Assembly: GCF_041929345.1 (NCBI RefSeq)
Contig: NZ_JBHFNQ010000220.1
Location: forward strand, 1-64,000
Length of the DNA stretch: 64,000 nucleotides
Origin: Floridanema aerugineum
GTDB taxonomy: Bacteria; Cyanobacteriota; Cyanobacteriia; Cyanobacteriales; Aerosakkonemataceae
Reading direction: 5' to 3'
In this document: piece after piece, positions 25,379 through 35,500 of the stretch
Numbering within the stretch: the first letter of the stretch is position 1
Layout: every line of letters begins with the position of its first letter
Translations under genes and position numbers: made by a program
Notes under the pieces: model-generated
Told to the model about the DNA's origin: nothing
The model's input: only the letters and a program-made list of their open reading frames with translations
Databases searched by the model: none

Positions 25379-25525
25379 CTACCAAATTCCTAAATTGAAC
25401 ATTGATACGGGTGCAGGTATCATTTCGCCGCGAAAATCTAGCAGTTGCACTAAGAGTAAATAGCCGATCGCTAGAATTAGAGAAATTACCCCGGTAATAA
25501 TTGCCACAATTTTCCCTCGATCCAT
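25379..25525 (-). CDS. 48-residue single-span membrane protein
   Basis: Short gene read on the minus strand from ATG 25525 to TAG 25379-25381. The product begins MDRGKIVAIITGVISLILA, has one membrane span of about 7-26, and continues VQLLDFRGEMIPAPVSMF. Positive N-terminus and acidic/proline C-terminus give a clear orientation (N-in). The sequence looks like a conserved small cyanobacterial membrane protein, though I cannot name it. It is divergent from the ABC ATPase gene with about 80 bases between. Confidence 0.7.
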   Translation of the reverse strand: MDRGKIVAIITGVISLILAIGYLLLVQLLDFRGEMIPAPVSMFNLGIW

Positions 25526-25606
25526 GAGTTTCCCTGCTGCTAAATGATGTTATTTATTTAATATAGGTAATAATTAGTCTTAGTTGTCGTCCATAACTCA
25601 ACTAAT

Positions 25607-26608
25607 ATGAATTCTGCTACTGATTCTCTCTTAGGAGCAATTACAATTGCACGCCAGCCAGTTGTGCAAACCTACGAATTAGGAAAAGTTTACCGCACAG
25701 GCTTTTGGCTGAATCAGAAAATTGAGTCCTTAAAAAGTTGTACCCTGACGGTTTATGAAGGGGAAACTTTTGGTTTGTTGGGGCAGAATGGCGCAGGGAA
25801 AACTACGCTGTTAAAAACTTTACTTGGCATTGCCCGTCCTACTTCTGGCAGAGGGTTAATATTAGGAAAACCTTTGGGCGATCGCACTGTCAAGCAACGC
25901 ATTGGCTATCTACCCGAAAATGCCTATTATTATGATTTTTTAACAGGTTGGGAATTTTTGCAAATGATTGCGGGACTTTTCCAAATTCCCCAAGAAATTC
26001 AGCGAGTACGCATTCCCCAACTTTTAGAAATGGTGGGACTTGCCCAGTCAGCAGCGAAAAAAAAGCAACTGCGACAATATTCTAAAGGAATGTTGCAACG
26101 AATTGGCATGGCGCAAGCGTTAATTAATGACCCAGAAGTGGTATTTTTAGATGAGCCAATGTCGGGTTTAGATCCGATGGGGCGCTACCAAATTCGAGAG
26201 ATTATTTTATCTTTAAAACAGGCAGGGAAAACCATATTTTTTAATAGTCATGTGCTGTCGGATGTGGAGAAGATTTGCGATCGCATCGCCATATTAGCCC
26301 AAGGTGAAATGATTTGCATCGGCTCTTTGGATGAACTTTTGGGAACCGCCGACACCTACTACATTAAAGGCAAAGGCGGTAAGCAAGAAATCTTAAAAAA
26401 ATGGCTACCAGATTTAGAATTTGTATCGGAAGGAATAGGTAGCACAGATGAAGCTTGGCAAGGTCATCTCAAAGGCGATTTACAAGATTTTCTCGCCAGT
26501 TTGCGTCTCATGCAAGCTCAAATAATCAGCTTAAACTTAGCGCGTCCTACTTTAGAGGAATTTTTTATGGAACAATTGCAAAAAAGAGGTATAACTGCCA
26601 GCAGTTAA
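25607..26608 (+). CDS. ABC transporter ATP-binding protein
   Basis: 333 residues. Walker A LLGQNGAGKTTLLKTLLG (about 64-81), signature QYSKGMLQRIGMAQAL (about 163-178), Walker B EVVFLDEPMSGLDPMG (about 182-197), H-loop FFNSHVLSDVEK. It resembles the CcmA/NatA-type exporters' ATPases. The C-terminal third is the usual extra domain of this group. No permease gene is adjacent: a palindrome and fasciclin genes follow. The membrane partner must be encoded elsewhere, so the substrate cannot be told. Confidence 0.94.
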   Translation: MNSATDSLLGAITIARQPVVQTYELGKVYRTGFWLNQKIESLKSCTLTVYEGETFGLLGQNGAGKTTLLKTLLGIARPTSGRGLILGKPLGDRTVKQRIGYLPENAYYYDFLTGWEFLQMIAGLFQIPQEIQRVRIPQLLEMVGLAQSAAKKKQLRQYSKGMLQRIGMAQALINDPEVVFLDEPMSGLDPMGRYQIREIILSLKQAGKTIFFNSHVLSDVEKICDRIAILAQGEMICIGSLDELLGTADTYYIKGKGGKQEILKKWLPDLEFVSEGIGSTDEAWQGHLKGDLQDFLASLRLMQAQIISLNLARPTLEEFFMEQLQKRGITASS

Positions 26609-26614
26609 ATAATT

Positions 26615-26671
26615 AGGTACGTTGTTGCGCTTCAGCGCAAGATTTTAGCGCTAAAGCGCAACAACGTACCT
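26615..26671. repeat. Long palindrome (GTACGTTGTTG family)
   Basis: AGGTACGTTGTTGCGCTTCAGC at 26615 onward is inverted at 26648-26671 with arms of about 24 bases around a 9-base loop. It shares GTACGTTGTTG ends with 12205. It starts 7 bases after the ABC ATPase stop and may serve as its terminator. Confidence 0.8.
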
Positions 26672-26764
26672 GATTCTTGAATATCTGCGACTCTTGAAAG
26701 ATGAACTTTAGCTTGTCAGTTTGTATTAATTGAAACAGGAAAAGTTAACAACTAAGGAAAAATT

Positions 26765-27181
26765 ATGGCTGACCTTGTAGAAACTGCGACTCAAGCTGAA
26801 TCTTTCAAAACTTTACTAACTTTAGTGGAAGCAGCGGGATTAGTAGATGTACTCAAAAATCCTGAAATCAAGACAGTTTTTGCTCCTACTGATGAGGCAT
26901 TTGCCAAAATTCCCGCTACTACTATAGCTTCTTTGATGGAGGACACTGCCAAACTGAAGCGAATTCTCTTGTATCATGTTGTTTCTGGAGATGTTAGGTC
27001 AGATGATCTCATCCAAATAAATGAAGCGCCTACTTTTGAAGGGTCAGTATTAGCTATTGATTCTTCCGATGGCGTAAAAGTGAATGATGCCAATGTTTTA
27101 AAACAAGATATTCTCACAGACAACGGCGTTATTCATGTAATTGATACAGTATTGATGCCAGCATTAGTAGCTGTTGAATAA
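26765..27181 (+). CDS. Fasciclin-domain protein 1
   Basis: 138 residues, a single FAS1 domain: FKTLLTLVEAAGLVDVL, TVFAPTDEAFAKIP (the FAPT/DEAF box), ILLYHVVSGDV (YHVV box) and the C-terminal NGVIHVIDTVLMP. There is no signal peptide, so it looks cytoplasmic or is exported by another route. FAS1 domains mediate adhesion in the family; the role of these short leaderless cyanobacterial proteins is unknown. RBS AAGGAAAAA precedes the ATG. Confidence 0.93.
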   Translation: MADLVETATQAESFKTLLTLVEAAGLVDVLKNPEIKTVFAPTDEAFAKIPATTIASLMEDTAKLKRILLYHVVSGDVRSDDLIQINEAPTFEGSVLAIDSSDGVKVNDANVLKQDILTDNGVIHVIDTVLMPALVAVE

Positions 27182-27214
27182 GTTGCATTATCAAATCAAA
27201 AAAAGGTAAAACAA

Positions 27215-27619
27215 ATGGCAAACATTTTAGACACAGCTGCTAAATCTGGCTCTTTCAAGACTTTAGTAGAAGCTGTGAAAGTTACTGGTTTAACTGATAC
27301 TTTGCAGGGTTCAGGCCCTTTTACTATTTTTGCCCCAACTGATGAAGCTTTTGAGAAATTGCCAACCGGAACTATCGAGAAATTGTTGAGCGATATTCCG
27401 CAGTTAACCAAGATTCTCACATATCATATAGTTGCAGGCAAAGTAATGTCGGAAGATGTGGTGAAACTAGATAAAACTACCACGTTTGAAGGTTCAGATT
27501 TGAAAATTCATAACAATGGTAGTTTGATGGTGGGTGATGCTGCGATCGTTCAGTCGGATGTGGAAGCTGATAACGGTGTCATTCATGTAATTGATACCGT
27601 TTTAATTCCGCAATATTAA
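27215..27619 (+). CDS. Fasciclin-domain protein 2
   Basis: 134 residues, a paralogue of the preceding gene in the same operon (33 bases between). Motifs FTIFAPTDEAFEKLP, ILTYHIVAGKV and NGVIHVIDTVLIPQY. No signal peptide. It is nearer the standard cyanobacterial FAS1 sequence than its neighbour, in which the first loop is shortened (DVLKNPEIKTVF). Tandem duplication followed by divergence is likely. A GTACGTTGTTG half-repeat begins right after the stop. Confidence 0.94.
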   Translation: MANILDTAAKSGSFKTLVEAVKVTGLTDTLQGSGPFTIFAPTDEAFEKLPTGTIEKLLSDIPQLTKILTYHIVAGKVMSEDVVKLDKTTTFEGSDLKIHNNGSLMVGDAAIVQSDVEADNGVIHVIDTVLIPQY

Positions 27620-27662
27620 CGGTACGTTGTTGCGCTGTCTTCGCTCTTATCCCAGTTCTATT

Positions 27663-27781
27663 CGTAGGGTGCGTTAGTTCTAACGTAACGCACCATTCCA
27701 CTATTCGTAGGCTGCGTTAGTTGTAAAAGGTAAAAAATACCGGAGATGGTGCGTTACGGCTCGCGCCTAACGCACCCTACG
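27663..27781. repeat. Nested palindromic repeats (GTAGGGTGCGT family)
   Basis: CGTAGGGTGCGTTA at 27663 is inverted at 27768-27781, enclosing a smaller palindrome (GCGTTAGTTCTAACGTAACGC) and a partial copy (GTAGGCTGCGTTAG). It suggests insertion of one copy next to another. It separates the convergent fasciclin and amylase genes. Confidence 0.75.
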
Positions 27782-27793
27782 ATTAATTTACGG

Positions 27794-29263
27794 TTAGTCA
27801 ATTGGGCCTAAAATAGAAGCCGATCGCGCAGGTAAACTCAAGCTTAATTGCTTAGATTTCCCTGCTTCTTCACTCCAAAAAATCTCAGTTTCACCATATA
27901 ATAATTGACTCGGTTGAGATTGCAAAGCTGTTACTTCAAAGCTGGTATTTGCATCAGAAGTACCTACATTTACGGCAACAATTAATTCCTCATTTCCCAA
28001 AATTCTCGCAAATACGTAAACTGTTCCTTCTGCATATAAAATGTGATAGGAACCTGTGCGAAGTGCAGGATATTTATTCCGTAAAGCAATGAGTTTTTGG
28101 TGATATTTGAGTACGTAAACATCCCAGTGAGCTTCCATTGGAAAACCGCGCCGTGAGTCGGGGTCTAATTTTCCAGGTAAACCAACTTCATCGCCGTAAT
28201 AAATGCTGGGCGCACCGGGAAATGTTAATAGTAAAACGGTGGCTAGTTCGACACTGGCTTTGTCACCTTGGGCGATGGAAATTAATCGGGCTGTGTCGTG
28301 ACTGGCTAATAAATTAAGTTGGGTTAGTTGAATTTCCCAAGGGTAAAGTTGCAGCAAATATTCAATTTTTTCGCCGTATTCTTTGGCGAATAAAGGTGGG
28401 TAAGGATCGTATGAACGGTCTTCTACTTGTGTGATGTCTACGCGATCGCCAGTAGTAAAAGCAATAGTTGGCGCAGCAAATAAGTAATTCATTACTCCGT
28501 CAAATTGTGTACCATCTAACCATTCACGGGAGTCTCTCCAAACTTCGCCAACTATATAAGCTTCGGGGTTGATGGCTTTCACGCGATCGCGAAATTCTTG
28601 CCAAAAACCCGGAGTTTTTATTTCAAAAGGTACATCCAATCGCCAGCCATCAATGCCAAATTTAATCCAAAATTCGGCAATTTCCATGATGTATTCTCGC
28701 ACCTCTGGATTGTCATGATTAAACACTGGTAAAGCGCGATTTCCTGCCCAACCAACATAATTTGCTGGATACTCTCCATTATAAGGAGATACAGGCCAAC
28801 GTTCAATTTTAAACCAATCCACCCAAGGAGAATGGGGGCCATTTTCTAACACATCATTAAAGAAGAAAAACCCTCGACTAGAATGATTAAATACTCCATC
28901 CAAAACTACTTTAATATTTCGTTTGTGGGCAGCATCTAATAATTCTTGAAAAGCGGGATTGCCCCCCAACATTGGATCGACTTGGTAATAATCATGAGTA
29001 TGGTATCGGTGATTACTGGCAGATTGAAAAATTGGGGTAAAATATACAGCATTAATTCCCAAATCTTGCAAGTAATCCAACTGTTCCATCACACCCCACA
29101 AATCGCCGCCTTTGTATCCTTGGAGTGTTGGCATATCGTCCCACGCTTCCCAGGAGGCATTTTTTAATAGGCGTTTGCGAGGTTGTTTGCTGCGAGCAAA
29201 TCGATCTGGAAAAATTTGGTAAAAAACAGCGTGTTTAACCCAATCTGGAGTTGTAATCTGCAT
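27794..29263 (-). CDS. GH13 alpha-amylase / neopullulanase-type glucanohydrolase
   Basis: 489 residues. Begins WVKHAVFYQIFPDRF as in cyclomaltodextrinase/neopullulanase-like enzymes but without their separate N-terminal domain. The four GH13 regions are present: DGVFNHSS, GWRLDVPFE (nucleophile Asp), YIVGEVW (acid/base Glu) and LASHDTAR (His-Asp). A C-terminal beta domain ends SLPARSASILG. No signal peptide, so it probably acts on intracellular glycogen or maltodextrin, in line with glgC and the debranching-type gene further on. Confidence 0.93.
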   Translation of the reverse strand: MQITTPDWVKHAVFYQIFPDRFARSKQPRKRLLKNASWEAWDDMPTLQGYKGGDLWGVMEQLDYLQDLGINAVYFTPIFQSASNHRYHTHDYYQVDPMLGGNPAFQELLDAAHKRNIKVVLDGVFNHSSRGFFFFNDVLENGPHSPWVDWFKIERWPVSPYNGEYPANYVGWAGNRALPVFNHDNPEVREYIMEIAEFWIKFGIDGWRLDVPFEIKTPGFWQEFRDRVKAINPEAYIVGEVWRDSREWLDGTQFDGVMNYLFAAPTIAFTTGDRVDITQVEDRSYDPYPPLFAKEYGEKIEYLLQLYPWEIQLTQLNLLASHDTARLISIAQGDKASVELATVLLLTFPGAPSIYYGDEVGLPGKLDPDSRRGFPMEAHWDVYVLKYHQKLIALRNKYPALRTGSYHILYAEGTVYVFARILGNEELIVAVNVGTSDANTSFEVTALQSQPSQLLYGETEIFWSEEAGKSKQLSLSLPARSASILGPID

Positions 29264-29364
29264 AATTAACCTGCTAGCTCTCTATTTTAAATTACAGCTA
29301 TTTGCACTTGTCTGATTACTACTTTTGATAGAAAATTTTTACCATTCATCAATGTTCAAGAAGT

Positions 29365-29457
29365 TGTAGGGTGTTCTACTACCATAAATCTGCTCGACAG
29401 CATCAAGGTTTGAATTTCTGACGCACCCTACTAATTGTGCCAGTTGCGTAAGTCCTG
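29365..29457. repeat. Degenerate palindrome joined to AGGACTTACGCA-type end
   Basis: GTAGGGTGTTCT at 29365 and GACGCACCCTAC (29420-29431) are family ends; the block continues to TTGCGTAAGTCCTG near 29457, the terminal sequence of the element at 4718. It probably reflects an element with one degraded end. The remaining gap to 29535 contains only the likely promoter of the next gene. Confidence 0.6.
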
Positions 29458-29535
29458 TAATTCATCGATTTTAAGTGATTGACTGGGGTCGATCGCTAAT
29501 GGTTAAATAAGAGTAAGTGTAGAAGAAGACCATCA

Positions 29536-32526
29536 ATGGTTAACGTATTAAATCAGGGTGACGACGAGTTAGTTCCGCTAGATTATAGCGATTTATTGCA
29601 AAAAATCTCCCAAGTATTAGGAACGAAAAATATATTTCAATTGTCGGGAAATGGCGATCGCCTACTGATTGACATTGACGAAGTAGCGAGTCAAGTCGCA
29701 ACTCTGCAAGTCGCCAATCCGCTAGCATCCCCTAACGGAGTTCGTGCCGCAACTATTAATTTCTCTCCAGGATTTCAAGCAAGTTTTCCGCAGAAAATCC
29801 GCGAAATTAGAGATATTTTACAACAAAAGTTAGCATCTAATTTAAGAGAAAATCAATCGATCGAGGAATTTGTTAACAGTTTAGTTTCCCCGTTGCAATC
29901 TTTCCAGGGGAATGCGGGTAAGTTGGGTTTTACTTATACTTTTAACCAACCTTCTCCTAATTTACAAAAGCAAAAACTTTGTCTTTCTAGCAATCGTCCT
30001 GGTAGTGCTTCTCTGCTAAAATTTCATAAATTAACGATTAAGGTGCGGGAGATCGATCGCTTTCCCGAATATTTGCAAGAAGGATTGCTAAATCACATCG
30101 ACGATCTAGTTACTTTTGACAGCGAAGCTGATAGAGAAGAACTACAAGATAGGATTCAAGATCAGATTGCCGAAGAAACTTCTGACTTTAACCGTTTGCA
30201 GCGAGTTGTAGACACAGAAACACTGGGAAAACTGAAAAAAGAAGCGAAAATTAGGTATTTAGAATATCTCCGAGATCAGATTGATAATCAAGATCACGTT
30301 GGGTTTATTTATCTGCGAGATTTGATTCGTCGTCTCCGACTAATTGAAGAATTTATTAATCAAGAAAGACCGGATGATTATTATGAGGTAAACTATGGAG
30401 GCGCGAGGATTAATTATAAGGATTTGTTTTCGCGATCGGAAGTATTAGACTCCCTTCCGATCATTCCCATTGTCACCGGAAACTTAGGAGAAAGTACCGA
30501 CAAAAACGCCGGAGAACGCCAATTTATTTTCGGTTTCAAAATGAAGTTTGGTAATGCAGTTCAAGCACTTGACGGCAAAGAAGTATTTGATTACAATCTT
30601 AATCTCCTTAATCCCAATAGTGACGAACATAAACAGGAACTTCAAACAAATCCCAACTTCGGCACAAAAATCTTAAAACTCGCACTTTTGTACTTTTTTA
30701 TATTTGCTTCTCGCAGCAATCCCGAAGCACCAGATTACAACCCTTCTACTGATTTAGAATACGCTCCGATCGCCAGCTTTGATGCCAGAGTTATGCCTAT
30801 ATTACGCGGTTCTGATGAACTAGCAAAACAGAACATTTTGCGACTTATTATTACCGGATTCACTCAGTATAATGCCAAAGTAAAAATCAAGGTACTCCGG
30901 GATTTTTTGAGAACCTTTATTGGGTATCAAACAATTTTGCCAACTCGAAATTATCCGATTCAGATTAATGTGAGAAGAGGTATCCTCGAAAGTGACGAAA
31001 ATCAAATTTTATATGGCATTTTCTTTAAAGAAGTTGTAAGAAGAAATCCCAAAGAATGTTTGAGATATATTTCGATCGGGGAAGCACAGGTAGGCGAAAA
31101 TGCCGTCTGTCAGCTACCTGCAAGTATTTCTATTGAAGATATCCGCTATTTTCCCACAGAAGAACGCCAACAATTTCAGATGGAATATGACATTACAGGT
31201 GTGAATGCTTTGCCAGTAATGTGGGTTCCTGAAAGCTGCATGAATACCTATCAAGAACATTTCATGCGAGACAAAAAGTTGTTACTGTTTCGCTACAACA
31301 ATCGACGATTAGATCCGAAAAATTTTGATTCTACCCAAGGTTTTATTTATCGCTTTACTGTCTCTTTGCTAGCGTATATTGTTCTGAAAATTTTGCTAGA
31401 TGCTGCAAGTAAACGGTTGTTTATTCCGATGGTAAGATTGCACGAAGGCGATCACAATAATCCCGCACCTTCGGAAAAGTTTATGGCGCATCTTTCTAAA
31501 GCATTGTGTCATTTACTGAACGAGAAACACCGTTGTAGTTCTCAAGGTTTCCGGGTGCGAGATCCGAAATCTTTCAAAGTGAAAAACGGACTTAAATCTT
31601 TATATTCGGTATTACCAAGAAAGTTTCGCTTCAACAATAGCGCAGATACTCCAACTTTGGATAAACTAGCGATTATTGTTGTTTCCAGTTTGGAAAGTGA
31701 TGCGAGAACAGGGAACAAAAACCGCAAAAATAGGATATCTAATTTGGTAGGAGAAGCGATCGCCATCACCCACCAAAAAAATGATAACTCTATTCGCCTG
31801 TATATCATCAAAACTTTTTCTGATAACTACAGTTATCAGCGTTTGTATGAAGATCCCCCGATTCTCCTCGACACAGTAAACAACCTTTATCAGCAAGGAT
31901 TTCGAGACTTTTTGTATGTTGCACAAGCACCTTTTACCAGTAATTTGAATATTACTCAAACTGAAGATGACGATCGCCTATATTTCATGTCACCCAAACT
32001 CATAAATAACTTGAAAGGAAACCGCGACGACATCAAAATTTATCCGGTATTTTTCGATAAATACTATGTTCGCAAATTCAAAGATTTGAAAGCAACTTCT
32101 TTATATATTCAAGATACAAATCAACTGTTGAATGTTGCAGAAGATTCGGCGCAGCAAGCGATCGTCTTTTTCAATTTGTTTAATGGACTTAGTGTAGGTA
32201 ATGAGGAAGAACGTTTTTACAATGGCGTGATTTCCTACTCTACCCTAATCAACATTTACCCCGGAATCTTAGATGACAAATACATCAGACAAGGTTTAAT
32301 TGATGATGATAGCACTCGGAAAAATGACTTACTGCAATATCTGACACTATTTCACTTTTCCCGATTTGAAAAAACCAGCGATCTTAGTTTAAAACTCGAT
32401 CCTTATGAAAATATCATGGGTGAAGAATCATTTAATAAATTGTCTGTGTTTAACCATATTAGAGGCGAAGTTGATTTTAATTCCTTGGCATTTTTGACCG
32501 AAGTTAGGAGAGTTTTAAATGTATAA
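29536..32526 (+). CDS. Large unknown protein, first gene of two-gene system
   Basis: 996 residues; family not recognised. It has no signal peptide, no P-loop and no clear membrane span apart from a moderately hydrophobic helix near 620-645 (VSLLAYIVLKILLDAA). The middle contains a charged helical stretch (about 180-285). The part at about 712-870 alternates strands and helices (KLAIIVVSSLESDAR, SIRLYIIKTFSDNY, FRDFLYVAQAPF, IKIYPVFFDKYYVRKF), compatible with a Rossmann or RNase-H-like fold, but no catalytic motif is certain. The next gene starts 12 bases later on the same strand, so they form an operon and probably a complex with that helicase-like protein. Confidence 0.75.
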   Translation: MVNVLNQGDDELVPLDYSDLLQKISQVLGTKNIFQLSGNGDRLLIDIDEVASQVATLQVANPLASPNGVRAATINFSPGFQASFPQKIREIRDILQQKLASNLRENQSIEEFVNSLVSPLQSFQGNAGKLGFTYTFNQPSPNLQKQKLCLSSNRPGSASLLKFHKLTIKVREIDRFPEYLQEGLLNHIDDLVTFDSEADREELQDRIQDQIAEETSDFNRLQRVVDTETLGKLKKEAKIRYLEYLRDQIDNQDHVGFIYLRDLIRRLRLIEEFINQERPDDYYEVNYGGARINYKDLFSRSEVLDSLPIIPIVTGNLGESTDKNAGERQFIFGFKMKFGNAVQALDGKEVFDYNLNLLNPNSDEHKQELQTNPNFGTKILKLALLYFFIFASRSNPEAPDYNPSTDLEYAPIASFDARVMPILRGSDELAKQNILRLIITGFTQYNAKVKIKVLRDFLRTFIGYQTILPTRNYPIQINVRRGILESDENQILYGIFFKEVVRRNPKECLRYISIGEAQVGENAVCQLPASISIEDIRYFPTEERQQFQMEYDITGVNALPVMWVPESCMNTYQEHFMRDKKLLLFRYNNRRLDPKNFDSTQGFIYRFTVSLLAYIVLKILLDAASKRLFIPMVRLHEGDHNNPAPSEKFMAHLSKALCHLLNEKHRCSSQGFRVRDPKSFKVKNGLKSLYSVLPRKFRFNNSADTPTLDKLAIIVVSSLESDARTGNKNRKNRISNLVGEAIAITHQKNDNSIRLYIIKTFSDNYSYQRLYEDPPILLDTVNNLYQQGFRDFLYVAQAPFTSNLNITQTEDDDRLYFMSPKLINNLKGNRDDIKIYPVFFDKYYVRKFKDLKATSLYIQDTNQLLNVAEDSAQQAIVFFNLFNGLSVGNEEERFYNGVISYSTLINIYPGILDDKYIRQGLIDDDSTRKNDLLQYLTLFHFSRFEKTSDLSLKLDPYENIMGEESFNKLSVFNHIRGEVDFNSLAFLTEVRRVLNV

Positions 32527-32538
32527 GAGGAGTGCAAA

Positions 32539-35500
32539 ATGATTGCGGAAAATTTGGGTCGATTGTTTGAAGTTGGATTTAATATCGGGATTCTTGCTTA
32601 TATTGAACAGCACAAAATTAAGCACAACTTTGGTGATTTGTATCAGCGGGATTTGCAGCATTTTAAATTTCCCAAAATGCTAGAACGGATCGTTAGTGAC
32701 GATCGCACAATCAGTGACAAAGATATCCAAAGAATTGAAAAGTGGTGTTTGTATTTATTGCAGAAAGGTTTTCTTTCGGGATTGAATTTTTTTGGCGAGT
32801 ATATTAAGTCTACCGGATGGACCGATCGCCAAAAATCAAACCTCGAAATCTTGTACTATCAATGCAGTTTTGGCGATGCTAACAGCATCAAAACCTATCC
32901 GAAAAGTGAAGAACAAGAATATATCGATCTATTATCGCAGTTTCACAAACCAGATCTGTTAAAAAATCGTCTTTTTTGGAGTCGCTACAAACAAAAAGGT
33001 GAATTTTTGAAAGCAGACACCTTGATGTTATTGCGTCATCGCCAAGAGTTTCGGATTCTTTCCGTAGACTTATCGATATTTTCCGTTAAATCAGCAAAAG
33101 ATATCTTAGACTTTGAAGATAAAGATATGCAGAATCAGCGGCGTTTATTGCAGCGCGAAATTGCTTATTTACGTTCCAAAAGTGTTTTTGCTAAACTGCG
33201 GATAGACACCGGAAACAACGATGATTTAGGTTTGAGTTTACCCCCCGATTTGCGGCGATATTTTACTGCTTTTAAACGCCAAGACAAAGAAAGTGCTAAA
33301 TTAATTCAAGCAGGTTCTTATGCTGGAAGCTTTTATCAATTTCTCCGGGAAATAGACATTCTCAACGATCGCACATCGGTAGTGTTTAATGTGGTGGGAT
33401 ATAGCGATCGCGGAATCAGCGCCATGTCACTTCGTCCCGAAAATTTAGAAGTCTTAAACACCTGTTCTGAGATTTACCAAAACGAACTCAGAGAACAAGA
33501 AATCACCCAAGCAAGAAAGGAAATTTTACATCTAATTCAACTCAATGCAAGTCGGAGTTTCGCCAACGGGAAACCCTTTATCAAGCAAGTATTAGAAATC
33601 CCCACTGACACCACAACTATTATATCTCATACTGAAACAATTAATAACTTTAGTTCTACATTAGAATTGCGAAACGAACACGCCGAATTAATTAAAAAAT
33701 CCCTAGACTCTGACAAAACCTATCTATTTTTAACTGGTAATCCGGGAATTGGTAAAACTACAGCAATTGTAGACTTTCTCAAAGCTCATGTCAACGAAGG
33801 TTTTCTCTTCTTTTATGTTAGTCCCCGCAAACAAGTCAACTTAGACATTATTGAAAAATTCAAAGACTCAGTAACAGGGAAGTTAGATGAAGAAACCTTT
33901 TGTATTAACACTAATTCCCAACTTATTGAAGAAAACTCTTGGCGTTGTGTCGTCAATTACAACTCCGAGAAACGCCAAGGTGATTTTACAGGAAATGGCG
34001 TTTATTTCTTCGATTCTAGTCTAGAAATTGAACGGAAAACCTCACGCCAGAAAGCACTTAAGAGAAAAAATGAAGACGAAATTGTAGCGACAAATCGCCG
34101 CAGCAAAGGAGTTTTATCTTGTCTTTGCGAAGCAATAAATACCACAATTAAAAGCGAAATCTCTCATAATATTGTCGCTACAGCTTGCATTCAATCTTTA
34201 AGGATCACTGAAAACGGAAAAAACACCTTAGAACATTTTACCAACATCTTCAAAAGTGCTTACATTCAGCGAGAAAACAAAGTTATTCCCGCAGAAATGA
34301 GAAAAATATCGGCGCGGATTAAACATTTATTCATTATGATAGATGAAATCACTGGAGATGATAGCGGCGTTGAGTTTTTAAATGAAATCAGCAAGATTTT
34401 GAAACGTTATAAATTGACTGATTCCCAGCATGGATTTAATACTAAAGTTATTGTAGCAGATGCTTCAATTGTCGATCGCGACGTAATCAAACAACATTTA
34501 TCCGAAACCTCACCGGAACCAGATAAAATATTCTTTAGACGTGCATCTTCCCAAGCTATTCAACCACTTTCATTTCAGGAATTTGAGTTTAAGCGATCGC
34601 CAGCAGTCGCCATCAACGCTAACTCCTATCCCGCCAGCAGTTTAACTATTACTTATAAACTATTCGTCGAATCACTTCTCTTTGACGAAGACACTTTTGC
34701 AGCGACAAGAGATCACCTAAAAAAAAGAGTTCAAAATCAAATTGTTCAAGATATTAACACACTCTGGAACCGTCCCGACGCTGGACAAATTATTGTATAC
34801 ATTCAAGATAAACGAAAATTACAAGAATTAATCGAAAAAATTAAACAACAGCGGGGAGAGTTTGTCAAAAACCAGGATTATTTAGAGATCCACGCCAACC
34901 TTTCTGATAATGATAAAACAGCGATTCACGAACACAAAAATCAAGTCAAAATCATCTTTATGACTTCCTCCGCCAGTCGCGGTTTATCCTTTCCTAAAGC
35001 GAAGCATATTTTAGTAGAAATTCCCCATTTTCGGGTGGAAAGTAACTTGATGGAAATCATCCAAGTTATTTACAGAGGACGGGGTGATTATTACGAAGAT
35101 GGAATTAAGAAAACCTTGGACGATCGAGAAAAAGAATTGATGTTTTATTTAAGCGATCGCGCCATTTACTACAACGACGACAAACAACTTTCCCTGAGAG
35201 AAAGCACCATCAATTTATTAAATATCTTGCTAATTATCAAATCTTGTGTATTAACTAGAATTCAAGGTTACGGACAAATAGGTAGAGAAAAATTCCTGAT
35301 GATTCCTATAGGTGGAAAATCCGTATCTACCGCAGGTAAAACATTTAGCGGACAACTAGCAAATCTAATCAAAGACTTAAAAAATGAATATCATAGATAT
35401 CCCAATCACAAAGTTTTAAAAGAAGTTTATACCAGTTTAGAACAGCTGCTAAGTCGAGCAAAATTTACCTTAAATCCCCGAAACTCAGATTCTCAAAATT

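Noticed and set aside
25242..25463. Plus-strand open frame of 73 residues
   Set aside because: It crosses a dispersed palindrome and overlaps the more convincing 48-residue membrane protein on the other strand.
29536..32526. Assignment of the 996-residue protein as a pPIWI-RE Argonaute-like protein
   Set aside because: The DinG-like partner made this attractive, but I could not see the family's typical C-terminal motifs; kept only as a test to run.
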